From: Agapanthus africanus
Taxonomy: Eukaryota > Streptophyta > Magnoliopsida > Asparagales > Amaryllidaceae
Direction: 5' to 3'
Length of the DNA stretch: 64,000 bases
Assembly: GCA_030015575.1 (NCBI GenBank)
Contig: CM057342.1
Span: 614,821,348-614,885,347 of the forward strand
Part shown: one piece after another, positions 1-12,874 of the stretch
Numbering within the stretch: the stretch's first letter is position 1
Layout: every line of letters begins with the position of its first letter
Position numbers and translations under genes: made by a program
Notes under the pieces: model-generated
The model's input: only the letters and a program-made list of their open reading frames with translations
Databases searched by the model: none
What the model was told of the DNA's origin: nothing

Positions 1-477
1 ACGATTTACTTTTGGACAATATTTGTGGGAACATTACGAGTTACAATAAAATACCCTGAACTATTACAAAACTGTTTTATTTAAAAAGAGTGTTCATTAC
101 TTCCTTGCAATTGTGTCTCTACAATCCACTTTGGGGAACCCCGATCGGGATGATGCGGGTTATCGCACGTCCTCGTGCCTAGTAGAGTGAGATGCAGACC
201 TCGCAAGGAGTATTCGATCTCGATGGAATTTCTAATGCTACTTTTAGGAAAATGAGATTTCTATAAAAATAAATAAAATTTATTTTTATCAAATATATAA
301 ATACATATATGAATATTATCAAAAGATCTATTTTAATATATATATTATACAAATACACCATGTTTTCTAAATCAAAGGAATCACAATTACATGAAAGTAC
401 TATTTCAATACAATACAACTCCAATTTTTCATTAAAATACCATATACAATGAACACTAGGTTCTACTCACTAGAAAT
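1..477 (+). repeat. G1 5' LTR, segment 1
   Basis: This segment aligns with 17397-17873 of the G1 3' LTR, so about 1.09 kb of the LTR lies upstream of the window. It ends at the GAAAT target duplicated by element A. The small open frames here are not conserved and are not genes. Confidence 0.93.
473..477. repeat. Target-site duplication of element A (GAAAT)
   Basis: GAAAT at 473-477 is repeated at 10467-10471. Removing 478-10466 and one copy restores the uninterrupted LTR sequence seen at 17869-17885. Confidence 0.95.
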
Positions 478-2603
478 TGTAAGTGCACGGCGGCGTCCCG
501 GCCGTCATCCCGAGGCCAAAACGCGGAAACGAAAATTTACTTAAACTTTTGCAAACTAGAAAACCGGCACCACCGCGCACTAAATACCCGGATCGGGCCA
601 TTAACCTAGCTACTAGCAAAATAGAAAAGAGTAGAGAAGCTATACCAAGTGATCCGTGTCCTTCGGTCTTCATCTCCACTCCGATCTCCTGCGGAATCTC
701 CGTTTGTCACCTCCTCGTCGGAAAAGCACCACGTAGCCGGGTTCGTATACGGGCTCCCACCTCTGGACCGAGGCAACTCCGGCGCGAAGTTGGCTAGCCG
801 ACGCGTCCAAGATTTGCTGTAGGCAAGTGTAGAATTGCTTTGTCTCTTGCGGGTAGAAGTTGCCATGTATGGAGGGAAGAAGAAAAATGGGCTTTGAAGA
901 TGGCTATGGAATTTTTGATGCAACATGAGAATGAGAATGATTTTTCACCCCTCACAAAATGATCCTCACCCCTTCTAATGAAGTGGCCGGCCCCTCTATG
1001 ATATGGTGGAGATAAAAGATAATTAAGGGAGGTGAGTGTAGTAAAAGCATAGGGTGACCACATCCTAAAGTGATGATCACAAAGTGATCTCAATTTCAAA
1101 TCCATTCTAATCTCAAACCATCATAATAAATGCAAGATATGATGAAAGAAAAAGATGCTATATCCATCATATGAACTAAAATGCAAAGAACCCCTTTCAC
1201 TTAGCTAATTTGCAAACTTGCAAATTAGCCCCCTCCATCAGAAAGTCCGGCCGAGAAGGAACAAAGGAAAACTTGCCGGAACGGAATGCAAACTAGCAAC
1301 TTCAGAAAAGTGATCCCGTAATAAATTACAGGAAAACCCCGCGACAGCATATACATGCCCACATTTGTATTCCCACTGAACACAGATGCAAAGAGACAAA
1401 ATCTACACTGTCTAATACTAGGATCTGGCTTAAACCAAAGCCCGCTAGTAAAATCCGTCCGATCACGATCCGTGCAATACCGCACGTATCTGATCGAACC
1501 CTGCCATATCTCCATACGGCCTCTACAGCGTTTTGCCCGAAACTTGAATAACTGTGTGTGTGGTGGACTCTAAAGACTCGTCAATACTATGGCTGTGGAT
1601 TTAACCACTAGCACGTCAGAGGTATTAGCCATACGTAACGGGCTACCAGCTATTGACCAAAAGGTACGTCGATAAGCGAACTCATCCTGACACCCTACTG
1701 AGCCTGTCTGTGACAATATCCGTACAGTCCGGTCCGTTCGTCTATGAGCATCGCATGGCGGGCCTAGGGGGTTGGTAAAAGTCAGACCCCCAAAAGCGGT
1801 ACAAGTCGTGTCGGAGTGTAGCCCAGAACACCCTGAGATACTACTGGAATACCTACCAGTAAATCTCCTGCCTTGGCCAAGGACTTCGTGTAATGCCTCT
1901 ACTAGACACAGCGCGACCTCACCCCCAATACCGGGAGAGGCGAACCCCTGCAGATCCGCTCACTGCCTCCATGTGGCTCGGGACTGTACCCAACTAAAAC
2001 CTGTTTGCACGTCTCCTTTGAGCGTGGTAGGGTAGTAATCAAAGTACAGTGGGAACTCACACGAGACAAATGACGATCTCAGGTCGATGAACTAACCTGT
2101 ACACATGTCACCAGGGAACTGCTATCTGACGTCAGGTATAAGACCAACTAGCAAGTTCCCGGCGAGTCCTGTCCGGTGTACTCATAACCCAATGAGCATC
2201 TGTATACATCTTAGGTGAACCAACTGACACCAGTGGCTTGTGAGACCGGCTACCGCCCCTCATCGGAGTCTCGACTGTATACACTAGTCTACTCTGGAGA
2301 ATCGATGCCCTGTCTCGAAACTCCCACGACTAGAGACCTTTTAAGGATGTGCTTATAGACTACGAGCTCTCACGTATATGATCGCCCTCATACTGCTGGC
2401 AGTCAAGCAAGAATCCTAGGGGCTCTATCAACGCGTAATAGTGACCTGTAAGGTCACCTAAAGCAGTACACGATGATAAAGATAAACCAGATAGCATACT
2501 ATCATCTTGAGTAAGACTGTCATATCAGGATAGGTCCTCTATCAATCATTGCAATCACGTGCCTGTGATCCAATAATTGACTCTGAGGGCACTATCTCCA
2601 ACA
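478..2603 (-). repeat. Element A 3' LTR (left)
   Basis: A 2,126-bp LTR starting TGTAAGTGCACGG and ending CTCCAACA on the plus strand, paired with 8342-10466. Part of its middle resembles the LTRs of D and S2, showing that these copia families are related. Confidence 0.95.
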
Positions 2604-2618
2604 ATCTCCCACTTTCAC
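2604..2618 (-). other. Element A polypurine tract
   Basis: Directly inside the left LTR, the minus strand reads AAAGTGGGAGAT. This is the plus-strand priming site of the element. The same tract is found in D (33185-33196) and B (53772-53786). Confidence 0.8.
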
Positions 2619-2639
2619 TCAAGGCTAATTATTACGATG

Positions 2640-4260
2640 TCACATACTCACAGCCCGTGTGATACCGAACACCCAACTCCTCTACTAGTCAGTCTCACAA
2701 AGCTCGTCTGCGAAACTATTGCGTTCGAGAAATAGCCTCAGTGAGTGGATCCGCTCTGATGTTTCTTTCTATGTCTCTCTATATCTCAAGTTCGCGGAGA
2801 AAACCATCTCCCGAAATGAGCAATACCTGTCTTAGAATGTCTGGATGTCTGATGGGACCTAACTCATAAATGAACTCCAAATCCAAACTTCTTAGACTGT
2901 ATCGTCAACTGAACTTAATCAGTACCCTGCGCTATGCCTCCCTCAGTATCTGCTTGGATCACCTGCCTAAAATACTGTCCCTCGTCAGAGGGAAAACTAT
3001 AACTCTGACAGCCACTCTGCCATCCAGGTCACCTTGGAAGCCTGGAATGATAACCGTCTCCTAAAGGAGGCTGTCGTTATCATATCCCTAGAACATCCAC
3101 TTATGTTCTAAAATTGCTTCCTAATGTTTCTCCAGGATTGGATTAATATCAACTTATTGCATCTACTGCAAAACAACATCTGGTGTGGTACTTGACATCT
3201 CATGATTGACTCAATTGCCTAAGCAAGTGATCTGTCAATCATGCACATCCCTCTCTACCTTAGTCTATAAGACACCTTTAGAGAGGGTGACTCCATTACC
3301 TGCAGGTACACCACCATGCCAGGAGTCGTCCATTCTAAATACCTTTAGAATGCTGTCAAAGTACCCAGATTGGGACACTTCCCAAATCTAGATCTAAAAC
3401 TATAGATCTAGTATCCAGAATGTCTGATATAATATCCAAGTCCTATGTGGAGAAACCACTGTGTGACAACCAAAGAATAACCGATCGTAGTATAGGAATA
3501 TCACTTCCTACTCTGTGTATGTCATCAAATACCAGGACATCACACCCTACTACCTTCTTAACAGATCCATCCCCTATTCTGATGAAGTCAAACCTATGAC
3601 TGTCACATCAGAATTAGATGATCTATCTCCGCTATATCTTCTTCAGTCTATAAATAGACATAAGCCACCTGTCCACCAATGCTTCCGCTGCTCCCACTGA
3701 CTACGACAACCCTCTGACAGAGTCATATACACGTACACTTTTAAAGATAGTTTAGAACGACGCTATACTCATCCTCCTACCGGGTCTCACAGTCTGGAAC
3801 AGCAGCAATGGCAAGTCTGGGTAAACAAGAACCTCCCTATCACCGTCCTTGAGGCTACCGGAGTACCTCTCGGGTGCCTGAGGTTACCCACCTTATCTGC
3901 GGAGTGGCCAATGGAATGTCAAATCAAATTGAATCTTTAGGTTCTTTATCAAATCTTCAGTAATCGTTTGCGGTTCTGGAATCACTTCCAGTTCTACCAT
4001 ACTCCCACTACTGTTTTCTAAAAAAATCCATTTTTTTTAAAACTGTGGCGAGTCAAGAACAATATCACTATTGATCTTCCAGATGGTAAAAAGTCAACCC
4101 TCATCATAGCCTGGATCAACCCACAAACATCCATTACAGAAACGTGCCTTGAGTTATCCAGAGTCTGGTTTTAATCATAAGCCGGACAACTCCACGTATC
4201 TTAACATCATTAAGATATGAACTGTTCTATATCCAATACAGAAACAGAGGCACTGATTTA
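2640..4260 (-). pseudogene. Decayed copia integrase/RT/RNase H remnant (element A)
   Basis: Read on the minus strand, this aligns collinearly with the pol of D but is broken by many stops and frameshifts. Recognisable pieces are an integrase/RT linker resembling D's ELEEIPEP (around 3950-4010), an RT active-site remnant with a DDI core near 3520-3535, and an RNase H C-terminal trace near 2680-2740. No segment could encode a functional enzyme. B shares some of the same aberrant residues, for example HSGFST after the RT core, so the decay predates the split of A and B. Domain limits are approximate. Confidence 0.7.
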
Positions 4261-5183
4261 ATTGAACCAGATTCAAATCATGCAGCTGTCTTCAGTGCAT
4301 GTCAACTAAATGGAAGGAGGCCGATCAGCATTACTCAACTTAGGCATGCTTCCAATTATGAGTAACCTGAAAAAGAAGCAATTTCTCTTAATCATTACTA
4401 ACATCTGAATACCATACACAAGTATCTATATCTTCAATTACTTTGAAGAATCCCGATACTTGCAACTCCTGGTTCTCTACTGTTTTCTTATACCTATAAC
4501 TCCTCAAAACATAGACCTTGCATTTCTACGAAACATATGTCTAAGAACTAGAGAAGTCATAAGTAAACTGAATATAGTACGAGGACCAACCCCTCTGTCC
4601 TAATGGACACTGGACAATATACAATACTCTGTATAAGTCCCCTGAGTCTAGTAACTCAATCCCTGTGTGTCGTAGGTTGAAAACTGTACTTATGGTTAAG
4701 AAGAATTACACCGCTGTTTAATCCTCCTTACCTAACCATCCACTGATATAGGTAAATGTCATAGACATAATTTCAAAAAGTTATATCTCACTCTATGAAA
4801 ATAGACGTACAGATATATCAATTTGAAATTGGTGCATAACAACGGATATTCAAAACCAAATATTTGCCATCCGGCAAACAACTCAGGCGATTTCCTCAAA
4901 TATCACCAATTACAACGAATTCCGATATAATGAGGATGATCACCTAATTCCCAATAACTTACTCCCACTCATCATCTGTAAAACTATACAAATGTAAGAA
5001 TTATACCTGGTAAATACATACCCTGGAGCAAGTGCTAATTGGGAAATCAGTTTTCTTTTAACAATACACAGTGAAACTGAAACATTGAAATGTTTCGATG
5101 GGGTATCCGGGTATTCCTAGTAATGCCTCTTCCATTATCCTGATTCACAATCATAACCGTATATTTCTTTGCCATCTCTTCAA

Positions 5184-5940
5184 ATCCCTTTATATGTCTT
5201 TAGTCATTACCTTCTGCACACCCCTTTAGGCCAAATGGTTTTCTTCCTTCCCTACCGTTCGGCACCAGCCTATGGTTTGGAAGAAGACTATCCAATAAGC
5301 ATAATGGGTGTACTGTCCTAATCTTAGGAGCACTCGCAATGCGAGAGAAGGTGAAGATAAAAGACACCTGAATAAACCTTATTCCTATTTCTCCTGAACC
5401 AGAATCCATCCCCGAACTGGAACAAGTTCCTTTCGAGTTCGTATATAACCATACGATGGAGTATCCAAATAACTGTGGATCTTCGTAGTGATACGGAGTG
5501 TTCTGGAGAAATATAAAGGTGAAGTGGGAGTGGTAATGAAAATACTTGGTTTGGTCGTGAATAGCAGTCGCAGTTTACTTTGCCCTCTTACTAATCCCTT
5601 TTTTGTCTTTACTTAATACCTTCTGTACACCATCGTCATACTAATTGGTTTTCTTCATTCCCTACCGGTCGGCACCAGCCTATGGTCTGGAAGAAGACTA
5701 TCCAATTTGCGTAATAGGTGTACTGTCCCCTAATCAAAGGAGCACTCGCAACCTGAGAGAAGGTAAAAGGAAAAGACAACTGAATAGTCCTATTCGTTTT
5801 CTTCAGAACCGGAAACCATCCTCAAATAAATTCCTTCGAGTTCGTATATAACCATACGATGGTTTTGTCCAATGGAAGTGGACGTTTGTAGTAATACGGG
5901 ATGTCCTGGAGAAAAGGGTAAAAGTAGGAGTGGCAATGAG
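5184..5940 (-). repeat. Pair of ~350-bp direct repeats in element A
   Basis: Approximate units 5184-5540 and 5592-5940 share long blocks, including GGCACCAGCCTATGG, GAAGAAGACTATCCAAT and CGTATATAACCATACGATGG. The same pair lies in B at about 50453-50802 and 50850-51211, so the duplication predates both insertions. Confidence 0.85.
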
Positions 5941-6339
5941 GTTTGCAACTCTGACAATCCAAAAGCCAGTGTTTAAGAAGGTTCGGTCAACTTGGTCACT
6001 GAGTCATAGTCTAGGTCGGGTCAATAGTCGCTGCCAAAAAGAGAGAGAAAAGAAACACTCAGCGTGCACTCTAACCTAGATCAGAATGGTTATCACTTTA
6101 TCTAATCTGGAAACCTCCCACTGTACCGTCAAATTCTTCTCCAAACCTGAAAGAAGAATTAGTCGGGATCACCCGAGGAGTATGCTAACTCATCAGTGGG
6201 AATCGGGATCCAACTATCATCGCATGATAACGTGACGGAATCCGCTCATGTTATCACACTCCAGAAGGTATGCGCATATCTGGCAAGTTTCAGTTTCTTT
6301 TGAAACTCCCGACGTGATTTTTGCCCCATGCTCTTATGA

Positions 6340-6536
6340 CCTTGACTTTGGCCAACATATCATAAGTCACATGTCAAGTTCTACCCGTCATTCTCCAGGT
6401 TAATTTGAACCCACCCGTACATACCCTTGACTTTGGCCAAAATAGTAGTACGACTGTCCCAAACCAACGCATCTATCTATGCTGCATATAAATACCCAAT
6501 AGATACCAATCACTGTGCCTTGATTTTGGCCAACAT
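6340..6536 (-). promoter_or_regulatory. Triplicated CCTTGACTTTGGCCAA motif (element A leader)
   Basis: Three copies begin at 6340, 6425 and 6518, about 85-93 bp apart. D carries CCTTGACGAAGGTCAA three times at the same relative places and B carries three copies on its sense strand. TTGAC is the WRKY W-box core. A role in transcription or in RNA packaging is inference. Confidence 0.5.
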
Positions 6537-7091
6537 ACACAGCTTGAATACTTATTGACCATTCATATGAAATGACGGAGGGCTACGAATGGTTTCTGGC
6601 GAAAACCTTTAACGTAATGAACTTGATATCGTTGAAGGAATAGATAGCTTTTTAGAAAAATATAGTAACGAAAACCTTTGCTAAAGAGGTCACTCCCGGT
6701 GAAGGGATCTCGGCTCTTTCCCCGTAGGATGAGGTGCAAGATATTCCAACTGAATACCACGATGCAAAGCAAAAAGTAATCGGCTATCGTGAAGTTATTG
6801 CCCTGACGCAAACTTCTGTCCAAGGGGTCACTCCTGGTGAAGGGATCTCGGCCCTTGCCTCGTCGACTGAGGTGCTGGATATTCATAACCGAATACCACT
6901 GTGCAAAACAAAAGAGAACGCCCTTGCAATAACAGCTTTTTGAAAAATGTTCCAACAACATCAGAATATGTTTTTTTATCTTGCATTGATCAGAATCAAC
7001 GCAGTCCCATCAATTGATCACACCACAAAAGAACGAAAATAATGATGTACGTATATGCCATCCGCATTCGCCACTGGGTCCCGTCATCACC

Positions 7092-7112
7092 CGTTAGGTT
7101 ACTTAACTAACG
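7092..7112 (-). other. Conserved leader hairpin (element A)
   Basis: A 21-bp inverted repeat, CGTTAG...CTAACG with a short loop, inside a GC-rich block that is also conserved in D (37966-37986) and B (49284-49304). It lies 1.0-1.2 kb downstream of the primer site in all three elements. It could be an RNA packaging or dimerisation structure. Confidence 0.5.
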
Positions 7113-7330
7113 ACAGAGCGGGGACTGGACTAGCGCGGATGCAAAACATATACAACATCTACTAGTATATATATAATATATAATTTTCGCTCAAGGCGTG
7201 ATAAAATGCAACATCACAGAGAGTAATCAGCATTACAGAACAATACAGATATCTGGGATCCCCGGGTTTCATAGAGCCCCTACTGAAACCCGACGTTCCC
7301 CTGGTCGTGTGGATAGCCTGTGCAATGAAA

Positions 7331-7589
7331 TCCTAGACCCCTACAGGCACGGAAAGTTACCAGCCAAAACCTGAAGCGAGGCAGCCCCCTTCAGCAACGT
7401 GAATGGACCACCCAGCACTTCACGGAATCCGGTAACTTGGGCACCCCTCCTGGGTCAATCCTATACCCCCTACGAGTGCGGCGAATAGCCCGCCAATTCT
7501 AGAGTGAAGCCCCCTTCATCTCAACGCCATGAGATGAGGGCTCGTTGCCCTCTAGAACCCGGCTATCCGTGCACCCCTCCGCGGGGTAA
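7331..7589 (-). repeat. Tandem duplication of a ~130-bp leader block
   Basis: Units 7331-7458 and 7459-7589 share TCCTA.ACCCC.TAC starts and GCACCCCTCC ends but are diverged between. D has a single copy at about 38194-38325. B has two at about 48802-49063. Confidence 0.75.
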
Positions 7590-8328
7590 TCCTAGTACAG
7601 AAAGTAAAATATACATACAACGGGTACATCGACCTCAGCCCGGTCGTGCCCCAAAAGAATAATACAAACAGGCAGTGACGGCAGTCCACATGTCGTACGC
7701 TCGCCCCGCAATATCAAATGTACATAATACAACAAAACTGTACTAATACTGCAACCAGGCTATCCCCCACGACCAATCCGCAACAATACAGCAATACACA
7801 GAACATCAACGTGAATGTCACGTTCGCAAATCCGTCTAACCGGGCTATAGCAGTTAGACAGGATTTACCGATCAAGTGACATTCACGGTCGCAGATATAA
7901 TGTAAATACTGTGAACTAGCATGTTTAAAATATCGGATCGAACAAATTTACCGAAGTGGGCCCTAAGCAGTACTGTAGCACTTACAGAAAATCTGGGCCC
8001 AAACAGAATATCCCAAAACCCCCATTTTCAACTCAGAAGCTATCTGCAAAAATTTGGTCAAATGATCAGTCAAAAGCGCGGCGGAACCGCGGCCTAAGCA
8101 TGGGTTTGGTCACGGTTCCACGGTGGTATGGTGAGATCACTTGACCAATTTTTCACAGATTGCTTAGAATTCCCTGCACAGTATTCTGCAACAACCTGAA
8201 AAAATTTTGGAGCCCAAAAAAAAAAAAAATTCGACAGAAACTGATACACTTGAAATCGGGTTTTCGAGATTTTTGTTCGATCGAGGATGTAAACACACTA
8301 GACCATGTTAGGCTAAGTTAATGGCGTG

Positions 8329-8340
8329 GCTCTGATACCA
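8329..8340 (-). other. Primer binding site (tRNA-iMet), element A
   Basis: The minus strand reads TGGTATCAGAGC, complementary to the 3' end of initiator tRNA-Met, one base inside the right LTR. This fixes element A as minus-strand. Confidence 0.93.
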
Positions 8341-8341
8341 A

Positions 8342-10466
8342 TGTAAGTGCACGGCGGCGCCCCGGCCGTCATCCCGAGGCCAAAACGCGGAAACGAAAAT
8401 TTACATTAACTTTTGCAAACTAGCAAACCGGCACCACCGCGCACTAAATACCGGATCGGGCCATTAACCTAGCTACTAGCAAAATAGAAAAGAGTAGAGA
8501 AGCTATACCAAGTGATCCGTGTCCTTCGGTCTTCATCTCCACTCCGATCTCCTGCGGAATCTCTGTTTGTCACCTCCTCGTCGGAAAAGCACCACGTAGC
8601 CGGGTTCATATACGGGCTCCCACCTCTGGACCGAGGCAACTCGGGCGCGAAGTTGGCTAGCCGACGCATCCAAGGTTTGCTGTAGGAAAGTGTAGAATTG
8701 CTTTGTCTCTTGCGGGTAGAAGTTGCCATGTATGGAGGGAAGAAGAAAAATGGGCTTTGGAGATGGCTATGGAATTTTTGATGCAACATGAGAACGAGAA
8801 TGATTTTTCACCCCTCACAAAATGATCCTCACCCCTTCTAATGAAGTAGCCGGCCCCTCTATGATATGATGGAGATAAAACATAATCAAGGGAGGTGAGT
8901 GTAGTAAAAGCATAGGGTGACCACATCCTAAAGTGATGATCACAAAGTCATCTCAATTTCAAATCCATTCTAATCTCAAACCATCATAATAAATGCAAGA
9001 TATGATGAAAGAAAAAGATGTTATATCCATCATATGAACCAAAATGCAAAGAAACCCTTTCACTTAGCTAATTTGCAAACTTGCAAATTAGCCCCCTCCA
9101 TCAGAAAGTCCGGCCGTGAAGGAACAAAGGAAAACTGGCTGGAACGGAATGCAAACTGGCAACTTCAGAAAAGTGATCCCGCAATAAATTACAGGAAAAC
9201 CCCGCGACTGCATATACATGCCCGCATTTGTATTCCCACTGAACACAAATGCAAAGAGACAAAATCTACACTGTCTAATACTAGGATCCGGCTTAAACCA
9301 AAGCCCGCTAGTAAAATCCGTCCGATCACGATCCGTGCAATACCGCACGTATCTGATCGAACCCTGCCATATCTCCATACGGCCTCTACAGCGTTTCGCC
9401 CGAAACTTGAGTAACTGTGTGTGTGGTGGACTCTAAAGACTCGTCAATACTATGGCTGTGGATTTAACCACTAGCACATCAGAGGTATTAGCCATACGTA
9501 ACGGGCTACCAACTATTGACCAAAAGGGACGTCGATGAGCGAACTCATCCTGACACCCTACTGAGCCTGTCAGTGATAATATCCGTACAGTCCGGTCCGT
9601 TCGTCTATGAGCATCGCATGGCGGGCCTAGGGGGTTGGTAAAAGTCAGACCCCTAAAAGCGGTACAAGTCGTGTCGGAGTGTAGCCCAGAACACCCTGCG
9701 ATACTACTGGAATACCTACCAGTAAATCTCCTGCCTTGGCCAAGGACTTCGTGTAATGCCTCTACTAGACACAGCGCGACCTCACCCCCAATACCGGAAG
9801 AGGCGAACCCCTGCAGATCCGCTCACTGCCTCCATGTGGCTCGGGACTGTACCCAACTAAAACCTGTTTGCACGTCTCCTTTGAGCGTGGTAGGGTAGTA
9901 ATCAAAGTACAGTGGGAACTCACACGAGACAAATGACGATCTCAGGTCGATGAACTAACCTGTACACATGTCACCAGAGAACTGCTATCTGACGTCAGGT
10001 ATAAGACCAACTAGCATGTTCCTGGCGAGTCCTGTCCGGTGTACTCATAACCCAATGAGCACCTGTATACATCTTAGGTGAACCAACTGACACCAGTGGC
10101 TTTTGAGACCGGCCACCGCCCCTCGTCGGGGTCTCGACTGTATACACTAGTCTACTCTGGAGAATCGATGCCCTGTTTCAAAACTCCCACGACTAGGGAC
10201 CTTTTAAGGATGTGCTTATAGACTACCAGCTCTCACGTATATAATCGCCCTCATACTGCTAGCAGTCAAGGAAGAATCCTAGGGGCTCTATCAACGCGTA
10301 ATAGTGACATGTAAGGTCACCTAAAGCAATACATGATGATAAAGATAAACCAGATAGCCTACTATTATCTTGAGTAAGACTGTCATATCGGGATATGTCC
10401 TCTATCAATCATTGCAATCACATACCTGTGATCCAATAATTGACTCTGAGGGCACTATCTCCAATA
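8342..10466 (-). repeat. Element A 5' LTR (right)
   Basis: A 2,125-bp LTR paired with 478-2603. On the plus strand it ends CTCCAATA where the partner has CTCCAACA, consistent with a single C to T change at the terminus. Confidence 0.95.
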
Positions 10467-10521
10467 GAAATTTCACTTTTATAAATTATAAATCTATAAA
10501 AAAAACTATAAAGACGATAAC
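10467..10521 (+). repeat. G1 5' LTR, segment 2
   Basis: A 55-bp island of G1 LTR between element A and solo LTR S1. It begins with the second GAAAT copy and ends with ATAAC, the left target duplication of S1. Confidence 0.92.
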
Positions 10522-11304
10522 TGTCACGCCCCGCTTCCCGGAATACGGCGAAGGATACGCGACTGGCCGCTACGTATTTACTCTGAAGTAAATACGCTAA
10601 GCGTATCTAAGCAATATAAATGAAAATGCACAAGAGACAAAAGATATAATTGAACAACAACTTTATTTATTAACATTCTTTTACAGTACATGGAAAAGTA
10701 AATACATCTGAATGAAAGCAATGCCTAAATAATGGCATAATTGAAATGGAAAGTACTGAAATGAAACGTGTACAAGTATACTACAACTCGGGATCTTCAA
10801 TAAATTGGTCCAAGTTTTCAGCGCTGGGCTTGATCTCTGGAAGGTCCGAATCACCTGACGACATTCAAAGAAGAAGAAAGAGAATGTCGTCAGCGAACAA
10901 ATCGCACGGTAAGTCCCGAAGATAAGGGAGAAGTAGAATAGACACACACATAGAGAGAGTATAGCTTTTAAAGTTGTATTTTATTATACTGTTCTATTTA
11001 GTGTTAACGCTGTTGTTTGTATCTTGGTACAGAAGGATGCCAGTGTATACGAGAGGAGTCTCTATATGCCAGAGACTAGAGCAAATGAAAGTATAAGGCT
11101 CTGTTAGAAAGCCCGGAACAACGACGAGGTATTCAGGTTAGGTGTCTTAAATCTTGCAGTCTCGTGCCACTTCTAATATCTTCCGTACCAATCTACTCCT
11201 TAAACCCTGCGATGTATTGATTGCATTGTTGTATTGTTTTGCAACTGGTATTGTCTTGTAATATAGATTGTATAATTGGATGACTTACCGAAACCATGAT
11301 ATCA

Positions 11305-11356
11305 GTAAATGGATGTAACTGGAGAATCATGTAAATGGATGTAACTGGAGAATCAT
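11305..11356. repeat. 26-bp tandem duplication in S1
   Basis: Two perfect 26-bp units (11305-11330, 11331-11356) beginning GTAAATGGATG. The other copies of this LTR in the window have one unit. Confidence 0.8.
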
Positions 11357-12866
11357 GTAGATGGATGTATATCCATGGTTCGGTTCAGTCAAGTTGTATA
11401 GATTGATAGATTGAATAGATTGAATATATAGATTCATGTTGAATTGTTATATTGTAGATTGTACTTGAATCACATTCTAGTCAGATTGATTATAATGAGA
11501 CTCAGTCTGAGTCAGACAATTATAAAAGAAATTAAATTCCTGAATTATATTTTGGTGTTATCGGTAACCGCTGCACATGGGCGACAGGATTTGTGTTTTT
11601 CTCAAAGACGATTACCATGTTGATAGCACCGTTTGTTAAGTTGTATAGCATAAATAGGGAAGCACCCATATCTCCGGCTCCCTGAGGCTCAAGAGACTGG
11701 TCCCGCTTAAACCTATATTTACTAGGGTCCTTATTGTAATTTATAAAACTTGAGGAGTTTTATGTAAAAATACTTTTGTATAGGTTTCAAAATACACCCC
11801 AAGTATTTAATTATCGTCTTTAGAGTTATCATAGATGTAGATTTTATATATGTGACATTTCCAGTGAACGAAACCTATTTTCATAATATAGGGTATTTAA
11901 TTGTAATATTGAACTTGTATAGAATTTCATGATAGTATCATGTAAAGTGATTCTTGTGATTTAGAAAAGTTAGAATATTGATGTTATAAAAAAAATAGAT
12001 ATTTTGATAATACATATATATTTATATATTTATAAAAATAATTTTAATTTATTATTTTCTAAAAATCTCATTTTCTTAATATATTCGTATTTTAAATCTT
12101 TCGAGACCGAATGCCCCTTGCGGAGGTCTGCATCTCGCATTACTAAGCCCGAGGATGTGCGATAATCCATACAATTCCGAACGGATTCCCCAAATGGGTT
12201 GTAGCGGCGCTTTGTAAAAATTTGTAAAAATTCGTAATCTTGTAGAAAACGGTTTTAATAGTAAAAGGTGTTTATATGTGAAGTTTCGTTTTCCCGTATT
12301 CTATATTCCCGAAAGGTATTGTGTTATGTTGCATATGAGTGTTGTGAGGAGCTAGGTCATTAACTCGTGATCTAATTAAAGGTATAACAAGATTTATGAT
12401 GTTTTAAAGGTAGAAAGTAAAGTAAATGGTATTTTATTGAAAAAGAGTGGTAAAGGTTACAAAATGAAATATATTTCCATGAAACTTGTTCAATATGTTT
12501 GTTAATGATTAATAGTCAACATGTAACAGTTTAATATGGTTGTGTTAAGGAAAATTGAACTTTAAAAAGGAAACCAAATCGGGAGTCGGATTTAACTCCG
12601 CTTCCGTCGGGTTTTAATAAAAGGAGTTTTAAGAATAGATTAGAGAGGAGGGAGGTGGGACTTACTGGCTTAGAGGTTAGAGAAGATGGAGAGGAAGACG
12701 TAAGATTTTTCGGTGCATCGTTTCGTCGCCGGAAGCTTCTAGAGCCGTCATCGGAAGATCGCTGGAGTTTCGCCCTTCGCTAACTCCACTTGTACACAAA
12801 AATTATATAGAGTTTTCTTGAGAGTTTGGACAGAAAAATGAGTGAGGGGTGTGTGTTTAGGGATGG

Positions 12867-12874
12867 TATTTATA
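12867..12874 (-). promoter_or_regulatory. TATA box of solo LTR S1
   Basis: The minus strand reads TATAAATA in the same context as in the G1 3' LTR and the G3 left LTR. It marks the U3/R border of the LTR promoter. Confidence 0.6.

Larger units (their letters stand above)
4261..8328 (-). other. Element A leader / non-coding interior
   Basis: About 4 kb between the primer site and the pol remnant with no credible coding sequence. In transcription order (right to left) it holds a 130-bp tandem duplication, a hairpin, three TTGAC-type motifs and a pair of ~350-bp repeats. Any former gag has decayed beyond recognition. B has the same layout. Confidence 0.7.
478..10466 (-). mobile_element. Copia-derived non-autonomous element A
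   Basis: This is a complete two-LTR element of 9,989 bp in reverse orientation with a 5-bp GAAAT duplication. LTRs are 478-2603 and 8342-10466, the primer site is next to the right LTR, and the polypurine tract is next to the left LTR. The 5.7-kb interior lacks an intact gag or pol and holds only a heavily decayed copia integrase/RT/RNase H trace. It is closely related along its full length to element B. Its LTRs differ at many positions, so it is clearly older than B. Confidence 0.95.

Noticed and set aside
8329..8340. Initiator-Met-like sequences as tRNA genes
   Set aside because: Only the 12-base 3' complement is present at each site. No cloverleaf surrounds them.
10370..10591. 73-codon plus frame crossing the A/G1/S1 junctions
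   Set aside because: It spans three unrelated LTR pieces joined by insertions and cannot be a conserved gene.
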